From Physcomitrium patens (taxonomy: Eukaryota > Streptophyta > Bryopsida > Funariales > Funariaceae): DNA of 64,000 nucleotides. The translations under genes and the position numbers were made by a program. Below are positions 1 to 11,308 of this stretch, piece by piece. How positions within the stretch are numbered: the stretch's first letter is position 1; each line of letters opens with the position of its first letter. The stretch spans positions 2,331,680-2,395,679 of the forward strand of contig NC_037270.1 in assembly GCF_000002425.4 (NCBI RefSeq), read 5' to 3'. The notes under the pieces are model-generated. The model searched no databases and was not told the DNA's origin. It saw nothing but the letters and a program-made list of their open reading frames with translations.

Positions 1-1207
1 CGTGGTGGTTTGGTGACGTACAGGGAGAAGGTTCAGCTCCGGTTTGAAAGTGCTGGAGGAAGGGGTGAAGGGTGGGAGCGGTGCGGTTCGGCGTGGTGGA
101 GGGAGCGGCGTGGAAGCGAAGCGAAGTTCGAGCGTGACGAGCAATGGGAGTGCACGGAAGGTGGGGGGGAGCGAAGTAGGAGCGAAGGGGGTGGCGAATG
201 AGTCCCGAGGTGGGCGATCCGGCGTGAGCCAGTTGCGACCGATGAGTGGGGCGGTTGTGAAGAATGGGAGGTTGACGTCGAAGTCGTTGGATGGCGGCGG
301 AGGTGGGTCGGAGAGTGGGCGGGGATTTGGGTCGGGAGGCGAGGCGGTGACGCTGAAGGCTTTTACGAACGGATTCGAAGAGGTTCGGGCAGGAGTTAGG
401 ATGGGTGGGGAGAGTTGTGATGGCGAGGCGGGTCCGAGTGGCGAAGGTGGAAGCAGGGAAGGTGTGGAGGCAAGGGCGGGAGGGGGAGGGGATGGTAGCG
501 AGGGAGCGGAATGTGGTGGGGTGGGAGAAGGGGGTGGGGCGAGGGCACAGGCAGAGGCAGGGGGGGAGTGGGTGGGTGGCGCGAAGAGCGGGGAGGATAC
601 GGTGTCGGGGGTGCTGTACGATGTGTTGCAGAAGGAGGTGATCGGGCTAAGACGAGCGTCGCAGGAGAAGGACCAAAGTCTGAAGGACAAGGACAACGCG
701 ATAGAGGTACGTGATGGGTGGGGTCGGGGGTGGAGAGCGGTGGTGCGGGAAGGATGGGGGTGATTTGGGTTGGATGCGATGATGAGGTGTGTGAGGGGGT
801 GAATGCAGATGCTGTCGCGGAAGGTGGACACCCTGAGCAAAGCCATGGAGGTGGACGCGAAGAAGATGCGGCGAGAGGTGACGGTGATGGAGAAGGAGGT
901 GGCGGCGATGAGAGTGGAGAAGGATCCGGAACGGAGGGCGAGGCGGGTGAGCATGGCGAAGGAACCTGTAAATAGTTCACAGCGCTTGTCTGTGTGTGGA
1001 AGGTACGTGGGTGGGGTTGGAGAGGATGTGGTTTTCGGACTGGGAGAGAGTGGGGGATGGATTTGAGGTGTTGAGATATGGTAGGGAGTTTGGATCGTGG
1101 ATGGGTTGCTGTGTTTGGAATTGAGGCGTTGATGAAGAGGTGGATTTGTTTTTAATCGGTTCGTGGCGCGCAGAACAGTCAACGGTAGCCTGATACATGG
1201 TGCGTGA
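1..1207 (+). CDS. MAP70: MAP70 microtubule-associated protein, C-terminal exons (partial)
   Basis: Plant-specific microtubule-associated protein 70, a coiled-coil protein that decorates cortical microtubules. The window starts inside the gene, and an exon may begin at 24 after an acceptor-like tacag. Exon 1 reads to 706, exon 2 is 809-1002 and a short last exon is 1174-1207. Diagnostic stretches are REKVQLR, LKVLEEG, SVTSNGS, then LYDVLQKEV, EKDQSLKDKDNAIE, the coiled coil RKVDTLSKAMEVDAKKMRRE and KEVAAMRVEKD, and finally VNSSQRLS; these match the MAP70 C-terminus as I remember it. The middle (about residues 20-190) is Gly/Ser-rich low complexity, longer than usual. Oddity: REKVQLR and LKVLEEG are adjacent in the family but lie in different frames here, separated by one extra T in the run at 43-45. 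This is a real frameshift or a base-calling error. The GC-rich composition contrasts with everything downstream. Confidence 0.8.
707..808 (+). other. MAP70 intron, phase 0
   Basis: The donor is GTACGT at 707 and the acceptor is TGCAG ending at 808. Removing the 102 bases joins DNAIE to MLSRKVD, restoring the continuous coiled coil expected in MAP70. The reading frame is maintained exactly (phase 0). Confidence 0.8.
1003..1173 (+). other. Probable last intron of MAP70
   Basis: A donor GTACGT at 1003 follows the conserved VNSSQRLS region, and a CAG acceptor ends at 1173. Splicing in phase 2 adds about eleven residues (RTVNGSLIHGA) and a TGA at 1205-1207. MAP70 proteins usually end within about 20 residues of this motif, which supports the model. 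Without splicing the frame reads on to a stop near 1066, so this intron is less certain than the first. Confidence 0.5.
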
Positions 1208-1521
1208 GGATTCGGGAGACGGAGCGCGTAGATGAAGGGGATTTTGATTGTGCGAAGCATGGAGAATATACAGGCGACAGAAGTCTGGAGAAGGCAGGCA
1301 TGATCGTGGATGGGGTGGGGGTGGTGGGACTGAGTTGGTGGTGCGGTTGTGGAAGACGATTGAGAGAAAGTGCGGGTGCTGTGGACATTCCAGACTCGAT
1401 GATTGTACTTCAGCTTGATATGCGTGTTCTTGTAGGTCATCAGCATGTTTTTTATGCTCTTTGCAACGATATCTGTCTCAGCAGCCATTGTAGAATAGTA
1501 TGTTTGTTTCTGAATTCACTT

Positions 1522-1594
1522 ACATTATTGGCAATCGAACCAACATTATTGGCAATCGAACCAACATTATTGGCAATCGAACCAACATTATTGG
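1522..1594 (+). repeat. 21-bp tandem repeat, about 3.5 copies
   Basis: The unit acattattggcaatcgaacca (21 bp) occurs three times without visible differences at 1522-1542, 1543-1563 and 1564-1584, then ten more bases. Because 21 is divisible by 3, one frame reads a 7-residue repeat (LLAIEPT). This is most likely a minisatellite in the 3' flank of the gene. Confidence 0.95.
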
Positions 1595-1872
1595 AGCCAG
1601 GATGGTGGTCAGATCATATGTGCACATGTCTCCTTTATTTGGTGTTGTTTGCACGTTAATGCTCTGTATTGGTTGTTGGAGTTAGTGATGGAGGTTCTTT
1701 GGTATATCGGTTTGGACTGGTTTTGGATCATGTTCATTTCATCTTTTTCTTTTGTTCCATGTTTTTTCAGTTTTTGCTGGTTTGTATTTACCTTCAATTT
1801 AGTTGGCTTCTGGTCTAGTTTCTTGTGTAGAGTTTTTGGGCGCTTCAAGAGTTGACCGGTTGTATACTTCTT

Positions 1873-1878
1873 AATAAA
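1873..1878 (+). terminator. Candidate polyadenylation signal AATAAA
   Basis: A canonical AATAAA lies in the T-rich flank downstream of MAP70 and just before the copia LTR at 1905. Its distance from the predicted stop codon (about 670 bases) is long for a plant 3' UTR, so assignment to MAP70 is only suggestive. Confidence 0.3.
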
Positions 1879-1904
1879 TGAATTATGTGTGTGCTTGAGT
1901 TGTA

Positions 1905-2114
1905 TGTTAGGGATATCCAACATGCACTATTCTTTCCCCTATAACTTTGCTCACTCCCTCACTTTATGTTGAAAACAACAAAGACCTCCCCTTTATCCAA
2001 TTTAGGATGAGAGGAATGGTTTTTATTAGTTATTGTGACTAGGTTAACTCAATGTATAAAATGACATCTCATCTAATGAAAAATCTTAAGTTACTTGAGT
2101 ATATCCTTGTAACA
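1905..2114 (+). repeat. LTR of Ty1/copia element 1
   Basis: A 210-bp block starts TGTTAGGGATATCC and ends CTTGTAACA, giving the inverted termini TGTTA...TAACA. It is followed directly by a primer-binding site. It contains a TATA-like tgtataaaatg near 2054. No second copy was found in the window, so the element has lost its 3' LTR. Confidence 0.75.
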
Positions 2115-4400
2115 TGGTATTAGAGTGTAGTTAAGATAGTATTAAGTCAAACGAACTTCACTCCTTATTTAGGAAGAGAAATAGAAAGTGATAAAAACTA
2201 AATATATCTTAGTAGATAAACTATTAGAGTAAAGATGGTAGAAGTTAGAAAGAGGTCTTCAAATTGTGAGGTAGGAGAGTTGACCAAGCTTCTAGGAGTT
2301 TAAAACTATTATATCTGGAAGCTAAAGATGATTACAATCTTAGAGAGAAAATCTTTGAGGTATGGAAGAAACAAAGATGTTAGTTTCTTCATTTTTTGCA
2401 AGCATATTAGAGATATTTTATATTGAAATGCAGTTAGGAGAATCAAAACAAAGAGCTCAATTAGATCTTACCATGTCACTTGAAGATAATTTGATAGATA
2501 TAATATCTCAATTCAATAACCTTGCAGATTCATGGGACATACTTAAAAGAATGTTTAATGTAGGGGACTAATAACAAATCATTCTATTAACAAATAAGTT
2601 GAATGGAATGACAATGAAAGAAGAAAGTGATATTAATACTTATTTAATAGAAGGAATGGATATATAGAATCAAGTGAAGGCATTTGGCAAAGTCATCATA
2701 GATAAGATGTTTATAAATATTATTTTGAGTGGATTATTCTAAAGCTACAAAATAGTGATTCAAGGCATCACATACATTACATATAAAAAGAAGTATTATT
2801 AGTACAACTCTAATGCATTCATCTTGGAAGATGTAGACATAATTTATTCATACAAGAAGGAAGTAGAAGGAGAAGAAGCTTAGCTCAAGGAATGCTATAA
2901 CACTTTAAAGGACCAAAATCATATATAATCAATTAAGTTCAAAATAGACTAGAAAGACCATTGAGCTTTGTTAGAGTAGGCCTGCAACTATATGTACTTG
3001 GATTTGGACAATATATAAACATACAATTATAAACATATAATTATTTTATTGCTACTTATACAAAGAGCCAAATTACATTGTCCAAAATTTCTTATAAAAT
3101 CAACACTACAACTCTAACATCATTTATATAGAAGGAAATATTTATGGTGGATATACTAACAACACAAGTGAGACTAATTTCCTTGATTGCCAAAATATGA
3201 ACTGGTACATCAATTTCAAAGCTAATAATTATTTCATTAGAAAAATCTTAAATCTCTAGCTAATAGATATATAGATCCTAAGTAGGACAATAAAAATCAT
3301 AGATATTAAATCCTAAAAGATTGAAGTTATTAGATTTGCTAATATAACTTCAAGATTTGATGCAATAAATCTACAAAATGTTTTGTATGTCCCTACTTTG
3401 AATGACAATTCGATTTTAGTAGGATCATTGATAAAAAATGATAAATTATTTATGTTTATAAAAAAATAATGCTTAATATTAGATAATAAATATATTATGA
3501 AATTAATAGTGATAAAAACAAGAAACAAATAGAATGGACTTTGTTAGTTTTATAACAAAAGAATAGATCAAAAACTCATTAAAGCAAATTTAGTAATAGT
3601 AGAAGTAAGAGTACAACTATGGTACAAAAATTATAGGTACTTATATTATATTGGATTATAATATTTATCATAATTTTTTTGAGTACAAGAATTGTCATTA
3701 TTTGGCACACTTTAAAAGATGTGTAAAGTCTATCTAGCAAGATGACATTATTGACAAATTTTTTTAAGAATTTCATCTTATTGTTCTAAAAAGATATCCT
3801 AACTTATACATTTTGACTTAGTAGGATCCATAAAAACATCTTTGAAAAATTCCAAATATTTTGTAGTATTTATAGATGATTATTCTTGTAAGAGTTAGAT
3901 CTATTTCTTGCAAAATAAAAATAAAACTTTTGGAAAGTTCAAAGAATTCAAAACTCAAGTAAAAAAAGAAATATGGAATCAAATAACAAGTCTAAGAACA
4001 AAGAAAAAAAAGATAATATTTAATTCAAGAATTTAACAGATTCTTAACGTTCTATAGAATGAATCAACGATTTATAATAGTATGCACTCTATAACATAAT
4101 GAAGTCAAAAAAATATATAATTGAACAATAATAGAAATAATATTCTTAATGTAGGTTGTAAGCCAAATACCAACTTTCTTATAGACTAAAGCTATTCATT
4201 ATGCTAACTTATTAAGAATATGAATCTCAGTGAACTAAAAAATCAATACACTCTTATGTTACTCAAAAAGACTAGAAAATCATTTAAAGATGATATACTT
4301 CCCTTGAGATCCTCTTATAATAATAAGAAGTATTTTTTGAGGTTAGAAATATTTCATAAGAAAAGAAAGATGATTGTAGAGTAGAAAAGCTTATATATGA
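1905..4400 (+). mobile_element. Ty1/copia element 1, heavily decayed
   Basis: A 5' LTR (1905-2114) is followed by a primer-binding site at 2115-2126 that resembles the complement of initiator tRNA-Met (tggtatcagagc type). Traces of copia gag lie at about 2230-2900. Traces of the aspartic protease (WYI...NNYF, then LQNVLYVPTLN) lie at about 3200-3430, and traces of the integrase region at about 3650-4350. No reverse transcriptase or 3' LTR is visible. The element is very AT-rich and broken in dozens of places, so it is probably among the oldest insertions here. The right boundary is approximate. Confidence 0.6.
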
Positions 4401-4581
4401 GGTTAAAATAGAATATAAGACTTGTGGAAAGTTTTATAAGTGAAGTTGAGAGTTATTAAAGAGTGAAAACACTTGTTTATTCACAGAGAAGGCATTTTGG
4501 ATTTCTAAGGCAATAACACCTTCTTGTTGATTTTGAGAGTTATTTCTTATTTTTTTTCTTTAATACATTCTTTTCTTAGAC
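4401..4581 (+). other. Leader or LTR remnant before copia element 2
   Basis: AT-rich sequence with a long T tract (about 4546-4562) immediately upstream of a copia gag start. It is probably the end of an LTR or the untranslated leader of copia element 2. No convincing primer-binding site or LTR terminus could be placed. Confidence 0.35.
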
Positions 4582-7380
4582 ATGGTTTCAAGTGAGGGTG
4601 AGAATTTGAGAGTGATTAAGAAGTTTAGGAGTAAAAACTTCTATAATTGGAAGAAGAAAATGGAGCTTTCGTTGGCTTCATTGGATCTTTGGAATACTAT
4701 GGATGAAAGTGAAGAGCTTCCAAGTGATGATACTAATATCAAGGTGAAAAAAGAATACAAATATTGTAAAAGAAAGGCTTTTGGCATGATTGCATCAAAT
4801 TTGGATGATAACAATTTTTTACATATAATTATTTACAATGAATTAACAAAAGCATGGAAGATTCTTTGCAATATCTAAGAGAGTAGAAACCTTCATAATA
4901 TTCTATGGACAAGGAAAAAGTTCTTAATGGTAAAAATGAAAGAAGGAGATGACTTCATGGCTCATGACAATGAGATAAAAGTACTTGCAAATAGAGTAGT
5001 AGTTGTTGATAGAGCAATTGATGATAAGGACATTGTGTTGACATTGCTCATGAGTCTTTTCAAATCTTACAACCACCTCATTGTGGAATTAGAGTCAATC
5101 AATATGAAGGAGTTTACCATGAATTATGTCACATCAAGGCTTGCCTATGAAGTAATAAAGAGAAAAGAAAAAAGAGCATCAAAGTAATGATTCAGCTCTA
5201 TTTTTAAGACAAGGCAAAAGTAGCTATTCTCACCAACGTGATAATTCAAAAAGTAACATGAAAAATTATTATATTTGTGGGAAATCAAGTTACTTTATTA
5301 GGAATTGATACAAAGCTAAGAAAGAAAATAAGGAGAATGCAAACACTGCTTGTGATAACTTAAATGGAGATGACTATGCTTTCATGGCAAGTGAAGGAGC
5401 TTCCTTAGTTGCTATGTCTAAGTGGATTATAGATTTTATTGCTACTAAGTATATGACAATCTATAAGTGTTTATTTGCCACTTATGAAGAAATTTCAGCA
5501 ACCAAAGTTTGGTTGGGAGACAATGGCATGATACAAGCTATTGGAATTAGATCCATTATTGTGGAAATCATTGTGAAGGACCAAATTAAGAGAATTAAGT
5601 TGAAAGAAGTCTTACATGTGCCAAAGATGAAGAAAAACGTTCTTTTGGTGAATAAACTTAAATTACATGCTTGCAAGGCTCAATTTGATAAGAATGGATA
5701 TTTTATGAAGACATTGGATAGATAATATATTGTCAAAGGCCTTAGAGATGGCAACCTCTACTTCATCAATTGTAAGAATGTGAATATAATAGAAGTAGCA
5801 ATATTTGTTAATTTTTACAAGATGAAGACAAATTTAGAATTTGGCATCAACGGCTTAGTCATTTGAATGCCAAAAGCATAAGAGAGTACCAATTCAAAGT
5901 AAGTGGCTTGGATCTTGGTCAATTCAGCTACAATGCCTTGATACTTGCTTGTAAAGGATGTATACAAGGCAAACAACAAAGGGCTTCATTTCCAAGAGGA
6001 GTTACAATACATGCAAGCAAATTATTAGAGATTATGCATTTTGATATTTGTAGACTAATGAAGATACTATCAATTGGAGGAGAAAGATACTTTATTATAT
6101 TTATTGATCATTTATCAAGAAAAGTATAGATTTACATCATTAAAGCCATGAATGAATGTTTTTTAAGATTTAAGGAGTTTAAGGCTCTTGTAGAAAAATA
6201 ATATGAGTGTAAGCTCAAAGTGTTGTGCATGGATAATAGAGGTCAATATATATTAAAATATTTTGATGAATTCTTAAAGATTTAAGGTATTACAAGTCAA
6301 TCTTCTATTCCCTATATTCCACAATAAAATGAAATTGCTGAAAGAGTAAATTACACCATTGTGGAGATAGCAAGGAGTATGCTTCATGTACAAAACCTTG
6401 GACATGAGTATTGGGCAGAAGCAATAGTAAATACAATGTATACAAGGAATAGGTGCCTAAAAAGTGCACTCACATCAATGACTCTACAAGAAGCTCAAAG
6501 TGGCAAGAAACTTTATATTTCGTACATGAGGATTTTTGAATACATTATCTATGCAAAGATACTAGAATGTATGAGGTCCAAACTTAAACCAAAAAGAACA
6601 AAATGTGTATTTATTAGATATTGTGAAGATACTAAGGCATATGTACTTATGTATTTAGAAACCAAAAAGATAATCAAGAGTTGTAATGTAGAATTTTTGG
6701 AGCATACGAGTACTTATGAATACTCAAAGATGTATCTAAGTAGGAGTGATGGTTTGTTTGTGGATACATCTATAATTTTAATAAAAGAAAAAGAAGAAAA
6801 TGATGACATTGATGATGGTAGAAATTCAAATAAAAATGAAGAGCTAAAGAAGATAGACTATAGTGTATCTACAATTACTAAATCTAACAACGAAGACTAT
6901 GAAGATATTGAAGATGATGATGATGATGAAGAATATTAATCTTTGAATGTGAAGAAACAAGTTTTAAGAAAAAAGAAGCTTACAAAAAACCTTGGAGTGA
7001 AAGAAGGTGAAGCTTCACCAAGTAAAAAGAGATATCTTTTGAAAGATAGAAAACAACTTGATGCATGGTAGAAGAATCACATCTTTCTTTAAATAAGTGA
7101 AAAACATGCCAATGTTACACTCTTCGCTGATGCATTGAGTTTGTGTGATGCAATAAAATCTATGGATATTATGAAGTAGGAAAATACTATAGAAGAAGAG
7201 TACAAATTATTCATGAACAATGGAACATGAGAATTGACTCAACTTGCACTAAATTAATCTTCAATTGGTTGTAAGTAGGTGTTTAGAACCAAAAGATATG
7301 CAATGGATAATGTTGTGAGATACAAGTCTAGATTGGTTGCCAAAAGCTACTCACAAGTTGTTGGTGTGGATTTTAATGTG
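4582..7380 (+). mobile_element. Ty1/copia element 2, decayed and 3'-truncated
   Basis: Domain order is copia-type. Gag (UBN2-like, with NFYNWKKKMEL and a second block at 4927-5187) is followed by a zinc-knuckle remnant near 5270 and an aspartic-protease region near 5400-5690. A GAG-pre-integrase motif (FWHQRLSHLN, then CKGCIQGKQ) is at about 5840-5990 and the integrase core at about 6010-6450. The integrase C-terminal part and an acidic linker run to about 6940, and the start of the reverse transcriptase ends at 7380. There the element is cut by an A-type LTR in the opposite strand, and its remainder was not found. It carries roughly ten or more breaks. Confidence 0.8.
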
Positions 7381-7599
7381 TGTCAACAACATGAACTAAA
7401 AGAAGATGCATAAACCAATAAAATCCATGTCAAAGAAAGAGCGACAAAATAAAAATAAGGAAGTACATATATTTAAAAGAAATTGAAATGGCTTATTGCA
7501 AAAAGACAAGGAAACTTGAGACTCTTGAAACTAGACTAGAAGCAAGAAAAGAGTTGACAAGAATAAAGAAGGCTTCATTCTTGTCTCTATATATACTAT
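7381..7599 (-). repeat. A-type LTR fragment, left half (split by D1)
   Basis: The sequence is the reverse complement of the 3' part of a family A LTR. It begins tgtcaacaacatgaac, corresponding to the family terminus tgtcaaggacaagaac, and runs to the TATA region, ending in actat. The matching other half lies at 53312-53535, on the far side of D1, so D1 inserted into this LTR. Confidence 0.8.
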
Positions 7600-8363
7600 T
7601 ATAGAATAGATATTAATTTGTTTTTGAAAGATATTAGTAAAATATATTAATAGTCTATATAATAGGAAATTCAGGAGGATGGATGAGTGATTTAGTTATT
7701 AAAAGTAGTTAATTACAAAATTATGGTTAGAATCTGGAGAATCAGAGGAAAGTATACAGAAGTTGTAGAAGTTAATTAAGGTGCCATCACTGTGATAGTT
7801 GTGAGCTGGGGTAAGCTTGATGCTATAACTTTTCTTTTGTTTGTTATTTTCTTTGAATAAGAGGATTGAGAGTTTTTAAATATTGTGAAGTGAATTATGG
7901 AATGGAAATGTAATTGATATTATTTGAGAAGAAGAAAGATTGAATACTGAAATCTGACTGTAGTTCAGCAGAGAGAATGAATCTGTGTTTGTGTGAAACA
8001 CCGCAATCTGAATGGCAGTTCTGTGTGAAGAATTCCAGTGATTGGAATGAGGGTAATTGTGTGCTGAAAGCTGTGAGGGTGCAGTATTACAGTTGGAGAT
8101 TATGAGGGTGAATATATTGGTAGAAATAGCAGTTATTAGTATAACTGAATTGCTGTAAGGAAGAGACCGATAAGGTGAAGGAGGAGATTATAGTTTCCTT
8201 ATGTATTCAGATATTAGAAATAGAGATGATACATTCAGGAGGTAATTGATTGTGTGACCCTAACGTGAATGCTTAAGCAACTAGTCATTTTTCATATTTG
8301 AATCCCCCTATACGGATTTATTTCCATTAGATTAATTTGGAATAAGTAAAATGAGCAATCATA
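7600..8363 (+). repeat. D1 5' LTR (764 bp)
   Basis: Matches 52543-53306 along its whole length with about 5-6 percent mismatches in the part compared by eye. It is followed three bases later by a tRNA-type primer-binding site. Confidence 0.9.
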
Positions 8364-8366
8364 TTT

Positions 8367-8380
8367 TGGCGCCACAGTTG
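8367..8380 (+). promoter_or_regulatory. D1 primer-binding site
   Basis: TGGCGCCACAGTTG follows the LTR. It resembles the TGGCGCCGTTGCCGGGGA-type site common in plant non-chromovirus gypsy elements. Element D2 carries a related site (TGGCACTGTTGCCGGAGA) on the minus strand at about 58600-58617. Confidence 0.75.
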
Positions 8381-8492
8381 AGGAGTGATAATAGCTTTGA
8401 GTGTTAGGAATTAATTACCAAACGTGTGAAAAAATTGGCAATGAAAGACGATTTCAGTAGTGTTTGAAGCAAGTTTATGGTTAATAAGGAGA
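8381..8492 (+). other. D1 leader up to the nested insertion
   Basis: Untranslated leader sequence of D1. It ends at ...aaggaga, where the A-host LTR begins. No coding signal is seen. Confidence 0.6.
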
Positions 8493-9052
8493 TGTCACGG
8501 ACATAATCATATAAGCTAATAATTACATATATAAATAAGTAGAAGTAAGTAAAAGTAGATAAAAGTAAGTTAATTCTATAGTATTTAATATGGAAGCTTC
8601 TTAGAAGCTTCATAGACGTTGCTTTGACTTCATAGGTATCTTTAATTGACTTTTTGGATTAGAAACAGGTCAACAAGTTGGCCATGTGCTACACATGTTG
8701 TTAGCTTGAAGATCAAGCTAACTATGTCGTCCACACGTAGAAGAACTTGCCTTATAAGTCAAGGCATGTGTCTTACAAAGTCAACAAATATTGGAGGTCC
8801 TATAGAACGTCGCCACATAGTTTCTAGTTAGATAGTATATATAGAGACAAAAGTGAAGGCTTCTTCACTCTTGTCAACTCCTTTCTTGCTTCTAGTCTAG
8901 TTTCAAGGGTCTCTAGTTTTCGAGTCTTTTGGCAATAGCCATTCCAGTTTCTCTTTCAATATATATACTTGTTTAGATATATTTTGTTACCTCTCTTTGA
9001 GTGAAGGCTCACTTGTTTGAATTATTTTTTCATCGAGTTCTTGTCCTTGACA
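8493..9052 (+). repeat. A-host 5' LTR (560 bp)
   Basis: Starts TGTCACGGACATA and ends CCTTGACA. A TATA box sits near 8833, followed by the family's inverted repeat. Just after the LTR the sequence ttgacaag begins, corresponding to the self-priming site discussed in the findings. Confidence 0.9.
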
Positions 9053-11308
9053 GATTGACAAGAATACACCTACAATATCAGAGCTTTGTTTAATCTTAAT
9101 TAAGAGTGGATTACCCCTTTTTCATGATAAGATATAAGCATATTAGAAGTTGTGGATTACCCTCTTCTAAACTGATATTATCGTTAGTATTTTCTTTGTT
9201 CTCAAGTCCTTTCTTCTATTTGTCTTGAGCGATATTAGACATCTTTTCTCTTCTAAGTGTTATCATGGCAGAACTTGTTGAAATGAAGAGTGCAATGGAA
9301 CAAATGCAAGAGCAATTGAGGGAGTTAATGCTTGCGATGCATCAACTCAATTTACCACCACAAGGAGCAACAAGATTGGCAGGAAGTGAAGATATAGAAA
9401 TGGTTGGAGCTACTTCAACATTTGCACCAAATCATGTCCTTTCTCTTATAGTGGAACGCCCTTCAAATGTTAGAGAATCAAGAATTGCCCTATCCGAGAA
9501 GTTTGATGGCACCAGATCCAAGTTTCGAGGATTTATCAATCAAGTGCAACTTGTGATTGAACTTCAACCCCAAAGCTATCCAACTTTAGGATCGCAAGTT
9601 AGATTCATTGGTACGCTTCTTTCAGGTTTAGCACTATCATGGTTTTCATCTTTTCTTGAATGACGAGATCCAATATTGGATAATCTAGAGGCTTTTTTGG
9701 CAGAGTTTTGATCCATGTATGGAGAACATGATGCAATTCGTGTTGCAACCAATAAGATCCATATTTTACGAGAAAGCAATCGATAAGTAACGTTATACGC
9801 TTCACAATTTTGACAACTTGCAACTGATATCAAGTGGGATGATGCTGTACTTATTAGTCAATTTCTCTATGGATTACAATATGAGGTAAAAAAATTAATG
9901 CTCAACTTATTTGATCCTCAAACATTGAGTCAAGCAATTGACTTTGCTGTGAAGTGCGACAATCGCCTTTTTGAATTCCGATCTGAGAACCATAGAAGTG
10001 GATCTCAACGTTACTATAATTCAATAGCAACACCTACACCTCTTCAACACATACATTCGAAAGTAGAAGAACTACAAATTAATAGAATATATTTCAAACT
10101 TCTTACTGAGCAAGAAAAGACTCGTCGTCGATAAGAAGGATTATGTTTATATTGTAGAGAACCAAAGCACAATGCTCAACATTATCCAAAGAAACAACGC
10201 AAACACAAAATGAGGAATATGGCTTTGAAAGAAGACAATATGTTAGAAAACGAATTTGTTCAGCTACAATAGGGACCGTGCGACTAGAACCTTGTACAAC
10301 ATCTAGTAAAGGTCCTATTCTCTCCTCAAAGCCCTCTCCTTGTTTTACATTAAATATTATTTTAGAATCTAAATATTAGAAAGTCTCTACCTTGTTAGAT
10401 TCAGCAGCCTGAGCATATTTTTTAGATGAAGAATTTACTAAAAGACATAGCATATCTTTAGTAAAGAAAACTAAACCTGTTCATGTAGAAGTCATAGATG
10501 GTGTCCATTGTCTTCTGGAGATATTACTCATGAAACCCTTCCTATAAAAGTAATAATCAATGGTCATAATAGTTTTGTAGTATTTAATATTATTAGATCT
10601 CTCTCTAATCTAGTCATTTTAGGTTTATCGTGGTTAGAAAAATACAACCCTTAAATAGATTAGATTTTCCGAATTCTTACTTTTTCTAAAAGTATAAGTA
10701 ACAGTGTAGTTAATCAAGTAGAGAGTCATAAGTCCAGTTCAATTAAATCCGTATTTATAGGTGCAAAAGCTTTCTTGTATGCTGCTATGAAAGAATCACC
10801 ATATATTATTTATGCCACACCCATTTCTACTAGTGAAAAAACTTCAAGTGGCATTCCAAGCCAATATCAAGAATTTCAAGATGAGTTTGAAAAAAAGAAT
10901 GCAGATACACTCTCAGAACATCGTCCCTATGATTGCTCAATTGACCTTCAAAAAGGAGCACAACTCCCATTTGGACCAATCTACAGTTTATCACAAAATG
11001 AGTTGGCTGAACTCAAGGAGTATATTGAAGAAAATCTAGCCAAGAATTTCATACGCCATTCTAAATCTCCGGCAGGAGTTCCAATTCTATTTGTGAAGAA
11101 AAAAGTTGGATCATTCCGGATATGTGTTGATTATCGAGGACTCAACAAGATTACCATCAAGAACAGGTATCCAATATCTTTAATATTTGGACTTCTTCAT
11201 CAGCTGAATCAAGCTAAGATCTATACAAAAATAGATCTTCGGGGAGTATACAATCTAGTACAAATCAAAGAAGGAGACGAATGGCAAACTGCATTTCGAA
11301 TCAAATAT
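9053..11308 (+). mobile_element. A-host gag, protease and start of reverse transcriptase
   Basis: Gag starts MAELVEMKSAMEQMQEQL at 9265 and matches A2 along its length. The reverse transcriptase region carries [11 protein letters not shown] and [17 protein letters not shown] and ends abruptly at about 11308 within the motif that reads [12 protein letters not shown] in A2. There the sequence switches to the minus-strand B1 integrase. Confidence 0.85.

Larger units (their letters stand above)
1208..1904 (+). other. 3' flank of MAP70, probably UTR and intergenic
   Basis: No protein family is recognised here. GC content falls from the gene-like level to AT-rich DNA over this stretch. It holds a 21-bp tandem repeat (1522-1594), several T-rich tracts and an AATAAA at 1873-1878 that could serve as a polyadenylation signal. 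The open frame around 1204-1659 depends mostly on the repeat unit being a multiple of three and is not convincing as a gene. Confidence 0.5.

Noticed and set aside
396-980. Long minus-strand Pro/Ser-rich open frame
   Set aside because: It is the shadow of the GC-rich MAP70 exons; no family similarity and the opposite strand explains its composition.
1204-1659. Open frame with LLAIEPT repeats after MAP70
   Set aside because: It stays open mainly because of the 21-bp tandem repeat. No conserved domain, and codon content unlike the MAP70 exons.
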